From Lucinisca nassula (lineage: Eukaryota > Mollusca > Bivalvia > Lucinida > Lucinidae), in NCBI GenBank assembly GCA_963580285.1, contig OY757019.1, forward strand, positions 66,236,587 through 66,300,586: a stretch of DNA of 64,000 nt. Reading direction: 5' to 3'. Shown here piece after piece: positions 31,001-40,380 of this stretch; within the stretch, counting starts at the first letter, position 1; the number at the start of each line of letters is the position of its first letter. The translations under genes were made by a program, and so were the position numbers. Below the pieces are notes generated by a model, which was not told the origin of the DNA, ran no database searches, and saw only the letters and a program-made list of their open reading frames with translations.

Positions 31001-32594
31001 ACAAGAGGCCCATAGCCACTACACTCACCAGAGGTCATGTGGTTTATACCATTTACTGGTATAGCCCATCTTGGTCATGTAACAACAATCCCATGAACAA
31101 ACTTTTCATTGCCTTATCCCATAGTGGCTTTTCATGTAATTTGGTTTCAATCAGCACATCAGTTTTAGTGTAGAAGATAAAAATACTGAATCTGCGCCAT
31201 CCAAGACAAACATAAGTAATGACCTTGACCTTTGGAATTGATTAACTTCCATTCAGCTGACTGCAAATAATATTTCTGATGCAACAGGCTACCATGCAAT
31301 CAGTAAAATCCACTGTCTCGCCTTTTTTCCATGCAAATGTCTGAAGTGACCAAATTCGACCTTGATGTAATACAGGTCAAGGTCAAACAAAGGTCATCAT
31401 TTGAACAAATTTGATAGGGCCCAAGTCCCCGGTGCTGCATACCAAACTTATTTCAAGGTCATCAGCCATTGGGTTCCTGAGATTTTTTTTTAAAGATTTT
31501 TAAAGTAAATGAGCACGCCGGCCATATTGGTTATGTGACCCAGTCCTTACGAATAAATTTCATTCCCCACTACCCATAGAGGCTCCACATGTAATTTGGT
31601 TTCAACCATCCACCAGTTTAAGTGTAGAAAAAGACTAGATCTGCAGTCCATGGTAAACCATCGCAAATACCCGCTTTTTCTATTAATAACACTAATGACT
31701 ATGTATTAGCTAGCCAAAACTGCATGTAAGTTAAAAAAAGTTGCAAAGAACATTCTAACTGATAAGCAAAGTTTCACAAGTGTAACATTTATAGTTTAGA
31801 AGATATGGCAAAGTCATACTTTTTGACCTTTGACCTTGGGGTTATGTTGAATCCACCTAAAATATCCCAATTTATTCTGTATTCCAACAGCCATCCAATA
31901 ACCAAGTTTCAGAAGTGTAACTCCAATAGTTGAGAAGATATGGCAGTGTCATACTTTTTGACCTTTGACCTTGGGGTTGAGGTCACACCAAAAGTAGCCC
32001 AACGTATTCTATATTCCACGGGCCACCCAATAAGCAAAGTTTCAGAAGTTAACTCCAATAGTTTAGGAGATATGGCAAATCATAATTTTTGACCTTTGAC
32101 CTTGGGGCCATGTTGAGGTCAAGGTCACACCAAAAGAATCCAAATTTATTCTATATTCCAAGGGCCATCCAATAACCAAAGTTTCAGAAGTGTAACTCTA
32201 ATAGTTTAGAAGATATGGCAAAATCATACTTTTTGACCTTTGACCTTGGGATCAAGGTCTCACCAAAAGTAACCTGACATATTCTATATGCCAAGGACCA
32301 TCCAATAAGAAAAGTTTCAGAAGTGTAACTCCAATAGTTATGGAGATATGGCAAATCATAATTTTTTACCTTTAACCTTGGGGTCATGTTGAGGTCAAGG
32401 TCACAAAAAAAGTTGCCCACTGCAATCTACATTCAATGTACTATCCACATGCAAAGTTTCAAAAGTGTAACTTCAGTGGTTGCAGAGGAGATCCAATCAC
32501 AAGAAACATGACAGACGGAAAGACGGACGCACGCACGCACGACGGACAAAAAGTGATCTCAAAAGCTCACCTCGTCACTGCCTGACGGTGAGCT
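31001..32594 (+). mobile_element. ACAAGA-type element with ~150-bp DR1-rich array
   Basis: ACAAGAGGCCCATAGCC opens directly on the last base of the previous element. After about 700 bp of body, four or five units of about 150 bp (31700-32470) each carry TTTTTGACCTTTGACCTTGG and AGAAGATATGGCAAA. The end is GACGGACGCACGCACGCACG, AAAAAGTGATCTC and the terminal hairpin at 32564-32594. Complete at both ends. Confidence 0.7.
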
Positions 32595-32599
32595 AAAAA

Positions 32600-32663
32600 T
32601 CACTTGCCCAGCCAAAATTTAGACTTGTACTGGGCAGCCGGGCAGTGGATTTGTCAGGCCCTG
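32600..32663. mobile_element. Right-end fragment of CAGGGSCTGACAAATCC element
   Basis: CACTTGCCCAGCC through GTGGATTTGTCAGGCCCTG matches the right inverted end of the 1719-3144 element. Only about 64 bp remain. Confidence 0.6.
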
Positions 32664-32715
32664 AACAAGAATATATATGTTTCAGGGGTGGGTCGTGTAA
32701 AAATCCAGAGATATA
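32664..32715 (+). repeat. Start of AAGAATATATATGG-type array (interrupted)
   Basis: AACAAGAATATATATG and CAGGGGTGGG plus CAGAGATATA match one unit of the array that resumes at 35629. The TIR element that follows splits the unit at a TA. Confidence 0.55.
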
Positions 32716-33473
32716 CAGACCAGCTACCGGTAATAACCCATATTTTATTTTTCTCCGCGGAAATAGGCCTTTTTTTCTCGGAGAACAAGCGAGAAATTTC
32801 TCCGAGAAGAAAAAAAAATTGCATTTCAAAGCGGTTAATTTCTCCGGGAAACGCTGTGAAATTTCTCCGCGAATCGCTTTTTCTCAGAGAAAGCCAATTA
32901 GTACAGGTGAAGTCGTTCACGGTGTTTCTCCACGAAATCTGCCGATACCTACATGTATATTTGTTCATGTGTATGTATTTTTCATGCATTAAAATTTGGT
33001 ACACAAAGTTTGAAGCATAATTATGACTCAATGGATGTTCTTTGTACAAAGATGGACAACTCTAGCGATCGTAAAGTATGATTTTGATCCGGCTGGAATC
33101 ATAATGATTTGCATCTTATGCACTTTACAACGCAGTATGAACATGATGAATGTTTTCTGTGTTCCTTTTTTACTGTTGTGAAAACGCTTCATAAATTGAA
33201 AACTGTTGATTTTCTATCGATTCACCATTTTGGGAGTACTTTATTTTTTTTCTCAAGTAAATACTTTAGAAAAATCAAACTGAATGTATATAATAACGAG
33301 AATCCTGTTTGTACATGTATATGTGGGCGCTGATCTCACTACATTTTGGTTTATCTTTTTCTTTCACTGCGAGTAATTAAACATCACTGATGATGCTTAC
33401 ACTTAAGCTCACATGGAGGCCCGCTTGTGTTTCTTGCCTGGACAATTCAATTTTGCTCATACATGTACATTAA

Positions 33474-33663
33474 CCCATTTCAGACTGGAAACTCCTAAAC
33501 GGGTACTGTGGCAAACGGGCGTCTGATCAGGGTCTACACTGTTTGCAAAAAGGTCGGCCATTTTCCTAATAAATTTTGAAGAAAACACAACCTGAAACCC
33601 CTAAATTTTGAAATGGACTCATGCTATATGTAAGAAGGAAGATTCCATTTGGTACAAAAAGGG
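33474..33663 (+). mobile_element. TTAA MITE (piggyBac-like), copy 1
   Basis: It opens CCCATTTCAG after a TTAA and ends GGTACAAAAAGGG, followed by TTTA, presumably a mutated TTAA. The interior holds ACTGTGGCAAACGGGCGTCT, GGGTCTACACTGTTTGC and TTTTGAAATGGACTC. CCC...GGG ends within TTAA are the piggyBac-superfamily pattern. Confidence 0.72.
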
Positions 33664-33845
33664 TTTATATGGGGAAATTGCGCGGCAAACATTCCAAGGC
33701 TGCATAGAAGTCGGATCTCTAACTTGGAGCAGAACTACAAAATTCTCCAAGATAATCAGCGAAGTTTGTACAGACATGCAACCTGGGTATCTTGTTAAGT
33801 CTACTGTACACCCTGAAGGTAACTGGCCCCCGTGTCCTAATGGGT

Positions 33846-34151
33846 TTTGTTTGTTTGTATTGGAGTTTAATGGCCCAGTCAACACTATTTAGGTCATTTT
33901 TGAGCCGGTCAGTTTACCTATCATCACTTTCCTGGGCAGGCTTATACGTAAGCGGTTAACCAGTACAGTGCACATTCTTTCGCAAGAAACTTGACAACTG
34001 CCCTTCTTGAATCAGCGAAAGGGAGAGAATGACCGTATGAAAGATTTCATGATCAATCTCCACTAAAGAATGTTGCCGACCCAGGCGGGAGTCGAACCCG
34101 CGTCCTCCTGATTACCAGTCAGACGCGCATCCGACTGAGCCACTGAGGCCT
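33846..34151 (-). mobile_element. SINE-C with intact tRNA-Thr-like head
   Basis: The minus strand at 34150-34077 reads as a tRNA-like fold: GGCCTCAGTGGCTCAGTCGG, an anticodon arm TCTGACTGGTAATCAGG whose loop centre GGT would be a threonine anticodon, and a T arm GCGGGTTCGACTCCCGC. The body (ATTGATCATGAAATCTTTCA) and tail (GTTGACTGGGCCATTAAAC) follow. The target GYGTCCTAATGGGT is duplicated at 33832-33845 and 34152-34165, one mismatch. It is a SINE head, not a functional tRNA gene: it runs on into SINE body. Confidence 0.85.
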
Positions 34152-34183
34152 GCGTCCTAATGGGTAAGAGCGCTGATGCTTAA

Positions 34184-34411
34184 CCCATTCAGTACCAGAA
34201 ACTCCTAAAGGGGTACCTTGGCAAACAGTGCAGGCCCAGATCAGACACCGCAGAACACAGCATCTGCTCAAGGCCTAGGCTACACTGTTTGCAATACGTT
34301 AAGCCATTTCCCGAATTAAATTTTTAAGAAAAAAAAAACCCTGACACCCCTAAGTTTCAAAATGGACTCCTGTATATATAAGGAGGAAGATTCCATTTGG
34401 TACAAAAAGGG
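34184..34411 (+). mobile_element. TTAA MITE (piggyBac-like), copy 2, with clean TTAA duplication
   Basis: It is flanked by TTAA at 34180-34183 and 34412-34415. The ends CCCATTCAGTACC and CCCTTTTTGTACC (right end inward) form an imperfect 13-bp inverted repeat. The interior has a hairpin-prone core, GGCAAACAGTGCAGGCCCAG ... CTACACTGTTTGC. Intact SINE-B copies at 23.84 kb and 57.1 kb carry a single TTAATCATTA-type site at this position, so the unoccupied target is known. Confidence 0.85.
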
Positions 34412-34600
34412 TTAATCATCACGTCATTAGGTCTCTCTGTCGTGGTTTGCGCCTCGCTCGGCCCACATTTGAGACGCCAAGATATGCAACAGAAGGTGGT
34501 CTTACACCGGTTTTAGCTCAACTCTGAGATAGCGGTCCGTTCAAAATAAGTGAAATAATCTTGAAAGTGCCGTAAATCCACTAAATACCCTGAGGATAAC

Positions 34601-34738
34601 GGGCATCCTTAAAGCGCTGATACTCATTAGGACTCTCATTGCTGTTGTTCGCACCTCATTCGGTTCAAATTCTGCAACATTGTAAGTTGAGCGCGGTCAG
34701 CTCGAAATAAATGAATTTTTCCTGACATCATGAAAATA
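34601..34738 (+). mobile_element. Diverged SINE-B-like fragment
   Basis: AAAGCGCTGATACTCATTAG, TTCGGTTCAAATTC and CAGCTCGAAATAAATGAA echo the SINE-B head and body, but with heavy divergence. There is no duplication. Confidence 0.4.
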
Positions 34739-34860
34739 CGCCTGGGCAGGCTTACTGGTAAGCGGCATACCATTACTCGCATGCTGGTCGGTTTCAGCTA
34801 TGCGTGGAAGCATCATGCATCCCATCTATTTTATCAAGCTGAGCTTTTGGTAAATGTCAC
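34739..34860 (-). mobile_element. SINE-D fragment
   Basis: CCTGGGCAGGCTTACTGGTA, GTCGGTTTCAGCTATGCGTG and GAAGCATCATGCATCCCATC match the reversed 5' half of SINE-D; the tail half is missing. Confidence 0.5.
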
Positions 34861-35049
34861 ACATCATTATGGTGTTGTTAACCTACATGTACGACTCATT
34901 ATTAGAACTCGCCTATTCAAATATATTGTAAAATTTTACCACTAAAAAGTAAAATTTTCGGATAAAAATTCTGGCATTTTTTCTTATTTCTGCTCAAGAG
35001 TTTGGCTACACTTTTTACAGGTTTTATACAAAGGAGAAATAAATTACTA
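34861..35049. other. Interior of the TA-flanked TIR element, unassigned
   Basis: AT-rich sequence between a SINE-D fragment and a younger SINE-D, with no recognisable feature. Confidence 0.35.
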
Positions 35050-35063
35050 AAATGAAATTGTGT

Positions 35064-35273
35064 TTGTTTGTTTGTTTGATCTGAGGTTTAACGTCCCCGT
35101 CAACACTGTAAAGGTCACTTTGGCTTCCAATTTTGTGGGACTTTTACCCGACATTGAGATGAAATGACATCTCAAGCCCTGTCGCCCAAAGAAACCAATA
35201 GGGTTTATTAGCATGGACGGTCCGCCTCGTACTAGTACTAGTGTGCGGGCCGGACTCAGCTCTGCGTGGAAGC
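35064..35273 (-). mobile_element. SINE-D with internal deletion, 14-bp target duplication
   Basis: It starts with reversed tail TTTGTTTGTTTGATCTGAGG and ends at GCTCTGCGTGGAAGC, so the outermost 5' portion is absent, and the segment containing CCTGGACAGGCTTAGATCC is also missing (CCGCCTCGTACTAGTACTAG joins directly). AAATGAAATTGTGT is duplicated at 35050-35063 and 35274-35287. Confidence 0.88.
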
Positions 35274-35882
35274 AAATGAAATTGTGTAACATGAAAGAAT
35301 ATTTGATTATGATTTAACAATGACTACCATTTACCTTTGTTTACAAAAACAATGCCAAACGAAAGAAGAAATAATAATGAGCCGAAAATTTCACGTAATC
35401 CCAGAAGTATACTTTTCTCTCGAAACGCCGATAATTTCACTTTCAATGAAAGCAATCGGTCAAATTTTCGCCGAGAATTGTCTCCGCAATACCGGGAGAA
35501 ATTTCAGCGAGAAATTTCTCGCTCATTTTATCTTTTCTCGCTGTTTTGGGGAGAAAAATAGCCGATTTCCCGTTAGACGCGTTCTCCGCCAAACAAAAAA
35601 AAATGGGTTATAACCGGTAGCTGGTCTGTAAGGCCTTTTAAGCTGTGGAGGGGTTGGAGTATGGGCCTGGCAGACAGCAGGAACTCCAAGAAACCTAGAA
35701 AATACATTGTTTAGGAGTGGGGACCTGAACTGCTTCTGAGATATAAAGCCTACTTATGAAGTGAAGAGGAGAGGAATGGCCCCTGTGGACCCCCAAGTTG
35801 GTGTGAATGAATGTGTCTAATCACAAGGAACAAGAATATATATGACTATGAGGTGGGGATCCTAATGGTGTCTGAGATATAT

Positions 35883-36174
35883 TGTTCCAATTGGGGTTTA
35901 ACATCCCCGTCAACACTATTTAGGTCATTTTGGAGATGTTGCTTCCAATTTTGTGGGACTTTTACCCAACATTGAGATGAAATGACTTCTCAAGCCCTGC
36001 CGCCCAATGAAACCAGAAGGCTTATATGCACTGGACGATCTGACTCACACTGCTTTCCTGTGAAGGTTCATTAGTCCTAAGCTGTTTACCAGTACTCGTG
36101 TGTGGTCAGATTCAGCTCTGGGTGGAAGCATCATGCAGCCCAATCTATTTCTCCAAGCCCCGATGGGTGGCGGC
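35883..36174 (-). mobile_element. SINE-D, full length, with 15-bp target duplication
   Basis: It runs from TTGTTCCAATTGGGGTTTAA to CCCCGATGGGTGGCG, inserted in the array unit. GTGTCTGAGATATAT is duplicated exactly at 35868-35882 and 36175-36189. The tail (CAATTGGGG) differs from the common CAAATC ending. Confidence 0.88.
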
Positions 36175-36627
36175 GTGTCTGAGATATATGGCCTTTTATG
36201 AAGTGGAGGGGTGGGCCATGACCCGGTACAACCCGGTGACCCCTAGGTTGAAATCACTGAATGCGTCTTATCATAAGGTACCAGAATATATTATATGGTT
36301 TTGGGGTGGGGATCTGAATGGTTTCTGAGATATTGGGCACTTTATGGGGTGGAGGGGAGGGGGTGGGGCAAGGCCCAGGCACAGCCCAGGGGACCCCCAG
36401 GTTGGTGTCACTGAACGTGTCTTATCATAAGAAACAAGAATATATATGGTTTTGGGGTGGGGATCTGGATGGTTTCTGAGATATATTACATGTACCTTTT
36501 ATGAAGTTGAGGAGTGGGGCATGGCCCCGGCGCACCCTGGGAGACCCCTAGTTGGTATCACTGAATGCGTCTTATCATAAGGAATGAGAATATATATGAT
36601 TTAGGGGTTGGGATCTCAACGGTTTCT

Positions 36628-36787
36628 AGAAGCCTCCATGGTGTAGTGGTTACGCTACTCGCCTTGTAAACCAGGGGCCGTAGGATCGATCCTGGGCTTC
36701 TCCAGACTTTCAGATGAGTCTTTAAACCGAGGTCCCGTCTCCATATGACCTTAGCTGTTGGTGGGACCTCAAACACAAACTCTCACT
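36628..36787 (+). mobile_element. SINE-A, full length
   Basis: AGAAGCCTCCATGGTGTAGT, GGTTACGCTACTCGCCTTGT and GGATCGATCCTGGG form the tRNA-like head; the body is CCGAGGTCCCGTCTCCATAT. The flanks CAACGGTTTCT and CAATGGTTTTT (36788-36798) are an 11-bp duplication with two mismatches. It sits in an array unit whose uninterrupted form is present nearby. Confidence 0.88.
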
Positions 36788-37200
36788 CAATGGTTTTTGA
36801 GATATTGGGTCTCTTACAAAGTAGAGGAGGTGGGGCATGGCCCGGGCACATCTCAGGGAACCCCCAGGTTGTTGTCACTGAATGGGTCTTATCATAAGAA
36901 ACAAGAATATATTGTATGGTTTTGGGGTGGGGATTTAAACAGTTTCTGAGATACTGGGCTTTTTACGAAGTGGAGGGGGTGGGGCATGGGCCCGGCACAT
37001 CCCAGCAGACCCCCCAAGGTTGGTGTCACATAATGCGTCTTATCATAAGAAAAAAGAATATATTATACGGTTTAGGGGTGGGGGTCTGAATGGGTTTTGA
37101 GATATATGGCCTTTTATGCACTGGAGGAGGTGGGGCATGGCCCCGGCACACCCTAGGGGGACCCCCAGGTTGGCATAAAAGCATGTGTGGCTGAAAGAGG

Positions 37201-37470
37201 TTCACTCAAGGAATATTTCTATAACAGTTTTGTCAAAATATCTGCAAAGGTTTGGCAGTAAATGCCATTTTTCTATTTTCCCTTTATAAGACTATGGAAA
37301 CTCTAAGTTGCCATAGCAACCAAACTAATGAGCCGATTTTCATTAAAAACACAAACTTTCAATCCCCAAGCCCAAGGACGCTACAGATGAAATTTGGGCT
37401 GAATCGGCCCAGTGGCTTCAGAGGAGGTGTTGTATGAAAGTGTTGACACCAGATGACGACGGACAACTGC
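37201..37470 (+). mobile_element. ACAAGA-type 3'-proximal body
   Basis: TTCACTCAAGGAATATTTCT, AGTTGCCATAGCAACCAAAC, TGAATCGGCCCAGTGG and GATGACGACGGACAACTGCC are the 3'-proximal phrases of the superfamily. The terminal hairpin itself is missing: the sequence passes into unassigned DNA. Confidence 0.45.
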
Positions 37471-38857
37471 CAATCCTATTTATTAAACCAAACCTTATTT
37501 CTTCATAATCCATCAAAAGAATTGCCAAATAGAAATTTAGATCATATCTAATAATGTAGTCATGCATACTAAATGTTCAGTGACAAAGAATCTTTCAAGT
37601 TTGCAAAAAAGTTATCGCCTTCAGATTTGATGATGAAAGCCGAACAAACCATATTTTGTGAAAAAGCGCAAAGTTTACCTCTTTCTGGACTGGAACCCAG
37701 AAACCGGCTTGCATCAGTGGTTCTTCTCATGTCTTTGGAATACTTCAGTCCTAAAATGCACTAAATTATGCCTAAATAGCTTTCCTAAGTAGAAGTTATG
37801 GCTGTTCCTACACCTATACCCCCTATTTTAAGTAAAAAAAGGCATTTTGAGGATATTTTGAAGACAAAACATTGATGAAAATGATCATAAATGCCTTCAT
37901 GCCATGAGAAACATCTGAAAATATCTGTTTAGATCCAGTAACATGAATATAACCAATTAGAACTTATAACGGATGAGAAAACTTGTCGCGATATTGCAGC
38001 GGGCTGTTCGGAGAGATAATTTTGAAATTTTGCTTTGGACCAAGCCTGATGCCATATATTCCAGATGGAGTAGATTCTTTTTCTTATGTTTATGTTCATA
38101 CACCTACTGCAAGACTCTTTTTCAAACAGATCAATGACAACACTGATTTACATGGCTTAAGAGCAAAGCATCCCAACCCCTGACCCCCCCCCCCCCCCAT
38201 TTACATGGATCAGAATCACAAAATAGATCAAATGGCCCAGTTACCTAAATTAGCACTAAAGTTACAAATTTTACAGTTTTTGAAGCAAAATACATGTCAG
38301 GAAGATCCAATTTATGACACAGAATTAGATAGAACCTACACTTTTGTGAAAATATTATGTAATGACCAAAAACAGGACAGCGGTGATGGTTTTTTCTACT
38401 TTCGGTTTAGGTTATGGTCTTCTATTTACATTTCCATAAGCTTACATATTAATTTTTGACCCTGTACCTGATAAATCTGCATTTCAAATGGATTTTCTTA
38501 CCCCAAAACATGGTAAACAAACTGCCAACTACAAAATTATACCAAAAAACAAGGGTGTCATGTGGCAATTTCAAGCATTCTAACTGTCTAAGGGAGGTAA
38601 CCCTGCCTCAACGTGAAAATTCAGTCTTGGAAATTCAGAGATACCACATGTACAATTATTATCACAACAGAAAATTCAGGAGACAGTTCACTTTGTTTCC
38701 TTTATGTGTTTAATGCACATATAATACCCTGCAAGAAAAAAAAAGAACAGCTAAGTATTTCTCATCAGTTTCATAATTATATCCAATCAAATGTGACTAT
38801 TGTCTCATACATGGCTAAAAGCTGGGTCCACAACCTCCTTTTCCAGGATCATAACCT
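37471..38857. other. Longest unassigned stretch; no gene supported
   Basis: About 1.4 kb of AT-rich sequence without clear repeats apart from a C15 run (38184-38198). Several 60-85-residue frames occur (for example 37573-37764, 38205-38459), but none has a recognisable domain, codon periodicity I can vouch for, or splice context. This is the best candidate for low-copy host sequence in the central window and the place to test for exons. Confidence 0.4.
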
Positions 38858-38890
38858 ATAAGCTCCTCCGAAGCATTCGGCTCTGGTTAG
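38858..38890 (+). other. 3'-terminal hairpin of an ACAAGA-type element
   Basis: AAGCTCCTCCGAAGCATTCG and GCTCTGGTTAGCTAA form the family's outer AGCT/AGCT and inner GAAGC-ATTC-GGCTC fold. The next element's ACAAGAG starts within 3 bp, so two elements are joined end to start. The 5' part of this element is not identifiable upstream. Confidence 0.55.
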
Positions 38891-39121
38891 CTAAACAAGA
38901 GGCTCAATGAGCCTAACCGCTCACCTGAGGAACATTTTAGTTAGCTGTTTGTCTCATGGTCCTGAGCATAATTTTTTTTTGAAGTTCTTCCTAATGGGAC
39001 ACGGCACTGTCAATTTGGACCCTAGGGGCATGTTTGATAGGATTAATGTAGGTGACCAGTTAATGCTGCAACATACTAAATATTTAAGCTTTGGACCTTT
39101 GGTTTCATGGAAGGAAAGCCA

Positions 39122-39715
39122 GCCTCTGTAGCTCAGTCAGACCCGCATCTAACTGGTGATCAGGAAGGCACGGGTTCAATACATGCTACATTTTTTTCTT
39201 GCAGATTGATTATGAAATCTTTTCTATGGTCATTCTTTCCCTTTGGCTGATTCAAGAGGGGCATGTATCAGTTTCTGGCGAGAGAATGAGCACTGTACTG
39301 ATTAATTGTTTACATGTGTGTGTGAATTCGGGTTTAACATCGCTTTCAACAATTTTTCAGTCTTATCACGACGGTGTCTGGTTGCGACAGGCAGCTCAAT
39401 GCTCACTTTTATAGTGCTGCCTCACTGAAGTATCAACCCCCAGACACATTACATGATACCACACCCAGTCACATTATCCTGACACTGGGTCGACCAGTCC
39501 TAGCTCTACCCCGTAAATCTGAGTGCCAAGCGAGGAGCAGCTAGTACCATTTTTAACGACTTTGGTATGTCCCGGCCCGGGATCAAACCTGTGACCTCCC
39601 GTTCCCCGGAGCGGACTTAATCGTTTACATACAAGCCTGCCCAGAAAAAGTGTGGATAGATAAACTGACAGTCTTAAAAATGAGCTAAATAGTGTTGAAT
39701 GGGCCTTCAAACTGA
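39122..39715 (+). mobile_element. SINE-C, interrupted by SINE-E
   Basis: The tRNA-like head GCCTCTGTAGCTCAGTCAGA, ATCTAACTGGTGATCAGG and CACGGGTTCAATAC is more diverged than in the 34.1 kb copy. The body ATTATGAAATCTTTTCTATG, GGTCATTCTTTCCC continues to TTAATTGTTTACAT, and resumes after the SINE-E with ACAAGCCTGCCCAG and a tail GTTGAATGGGCCTTCAAAC. The homologous positions in the intact copy confirm the split. Confidence 0.75.
39316..39616 (-). mobile_element. SINE-E nested in SINE-C
   Basis: GTGTGTGTGAATTCGGGTTT through TCCCGTTCCCCGGAGCGGAC, 5'-truncated in the tRNA-like head. The target TTAATTGTTTACAT / TTAATCGTTTACAT (39302-39315 and 39617-39630) is a 14-bp duplication with one mismatch. 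The reverse-strand frame at 39474-39710 is a translation of this SINE. Confidence 0.88.
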
Positions 39716-39805
39716 AATAAGTTTAGCCCAATTTTTAAAGTGTGGCTATAACTATTTAAAATTTATCACAGACTAAAAACAGATTTTAAGTGTTGGAATT
39801 TCTGT
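39716..39805. other. Short unassigned segment
   Basis: About 90 bp of AT-rich sequence between two SINEs with no repeat identity I can assign. Confidence 0.3.
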
Positions 39806-39994
39806 TTTTGTTTAATTTACGGTTTAACATGTTATCCAACACTGTAAAAGTCATTTTGGAGGCGTTGCTTACAATTTTGTTTGACTTTTACCGACACTGA
39901 AGTGAAATGACATGTCAAGCCGTGTTGCCCAATGAAAGGAGTTTATAAGCATGGACGCTCAGACTTAACCACCTTGTCTGGGAAGACTTAGATC
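39806..39994 (-). mobile_element. SINE-D, diverged and partial
   Basis: GGTTTAACATGTTATCCAAC, CATTTTGGAGGCGTTGCTTA and TATAAGCATGGACGCTCAGA mark the reversed 3' two-thirds; the 5' third is missing. Confidence 0.65.
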
Positions 39995-40051
39995 CTTGAC
40001 ATTGCTACATACTTAATATGTAAGCTCCGGGCCTAGTGGTTTCAGAGAAGA

Positions 40052-40380
40052 GTGTGTGTGTGAATTCGGGTTTAACGTCGCTTTCAACAATTTTTCAGTC
40101 ATATCACGACGGTGTCTGGTTGCGACAGGGAGCTCAATGCTCACATTTATAGTGCTGCCTCACTGAAGTATCATGTCCCAGACACATTACATGATACCAC
40201 ACCCAGTCACATTATCCTGACACTGGATCGACCAGTCCTAGCTCTACCCCGTAAATCTGAGTGCCAAACAAGGAGCAGCTAGTACCATTTTTAACGACTT
40301 TGGTATGTCGTGGCCCGGGGTCGAACCCAGACCTCCCGTTCCCCGGAGCGGACACTCTACCAACTGAGCTATCGGGGCCG
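40052..40380 (-). mobile_element. SINE-E, full length with complete tRNA-like head
   Basis: The minus strand from 40380 reads GGCCCCGATAGCTCAGTTGG, TAGAGTGTCCGCTCCGG and a T-arm GGGTTCGACCCCGGGCC, a good tRNA-like cloverleaf; the anticodon loop TCCGGGG would give CGG (proline), by position only. The body GGTACTAGCTGCTCCTTG and tail GAAAGCGACGTTAAACCCG follow. The 16-bp target GTGGTTTCAGAGAAGA is duplicated exactly (40036-40051 and 40381-40396). Best reference copy of the family in the window. Confidence 0.92.

Larger units (their letters stand above)
33825..34600 (+). mobile_element. SINE-B broken by two nested insertions
   Basis: The head GGCCCCCGTGTCCTAATGGG is at 33825-33845, continues as TAAGAGCGCTGATGCT (about 34166-34180), and again from 34412 as TTAATCATC, GTCTCTCTGTCGTGG and a B-box-like GTTTGCGCCTCGC, ending near 34600 after AAATAATCTTGAAAGTGCCG. 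A SINE-C splits it after the A-box region and a TTAA MITE splits it again 14 bp later. This is the oldest layer of the nest. Confidence 0.7.
32716..35628. mobile_element. TIR element, CAGACCAGCTACCGGT ends, TA-flanked
   Basis: The left end CAGACCAGCTACCGGTAATA is mirrored on the right (CAGACCAGCTACCGGTTATA read inward), continuing to AACCCAT. Subterminal zones on both sides are built from TTCTCCGCGGAAA and GAGAAATTTCTC-like repeats (32745-32935 and 35440-35590). TA lies on each side, and neighbouring units read GAGATATATGGCCTTTTA without an insert, so TA target duplication is well supported. A Tc1/mariner-superfamily element is likely; no transposase remains. The interior holds a TTAA MITE, a nested SINE-B/SINE-C/MITE cluster and SINE-D copies. 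Frames at 32593-33049 come from the left arm. Confidence 0.7.
35629..37200 (+). repeat. ~150-bp tandem array (AAGAATATATATGG units)
   Basis: Eight to nine units carry TTTATGAAGTGGAGGGGTGG, GGCATGGCCCCGGCACACCC, CCCCAGGTTGGTGTCACTGA, TGTCTTATCATAAGAAACAA and GGGATCTGAATGGTTTCTGA. Related units recur at 55224-55570 and 57841-59745. It is interrupted by one SINE-D and one SINE-A. No coding content: the frames at 36098, 36558 and 36758 are repeat translations. Confidence 0.72.

Noticed and set aside
32593..33049. Overlapping 115-138 residue frames on both strands
   Set aside because: All lie in the GAGAAATTTCTC-rich inverted arm of the TA-flanked element, whose palindromic nature keeps frames open on both strands.
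34077..34150. Functional tRNA-Thr gene (minus strand)
   Set aside because: The fold is good, but it continues directly into SINE body and tail and is bounded by the SINE's target duplication; it is a SINE head.
40307..40380. Functional tRNA-Pro gene (minus strand)
   Set aside because: Same reason: it is the head of a full SINE-E with a 16-bp target duplication.
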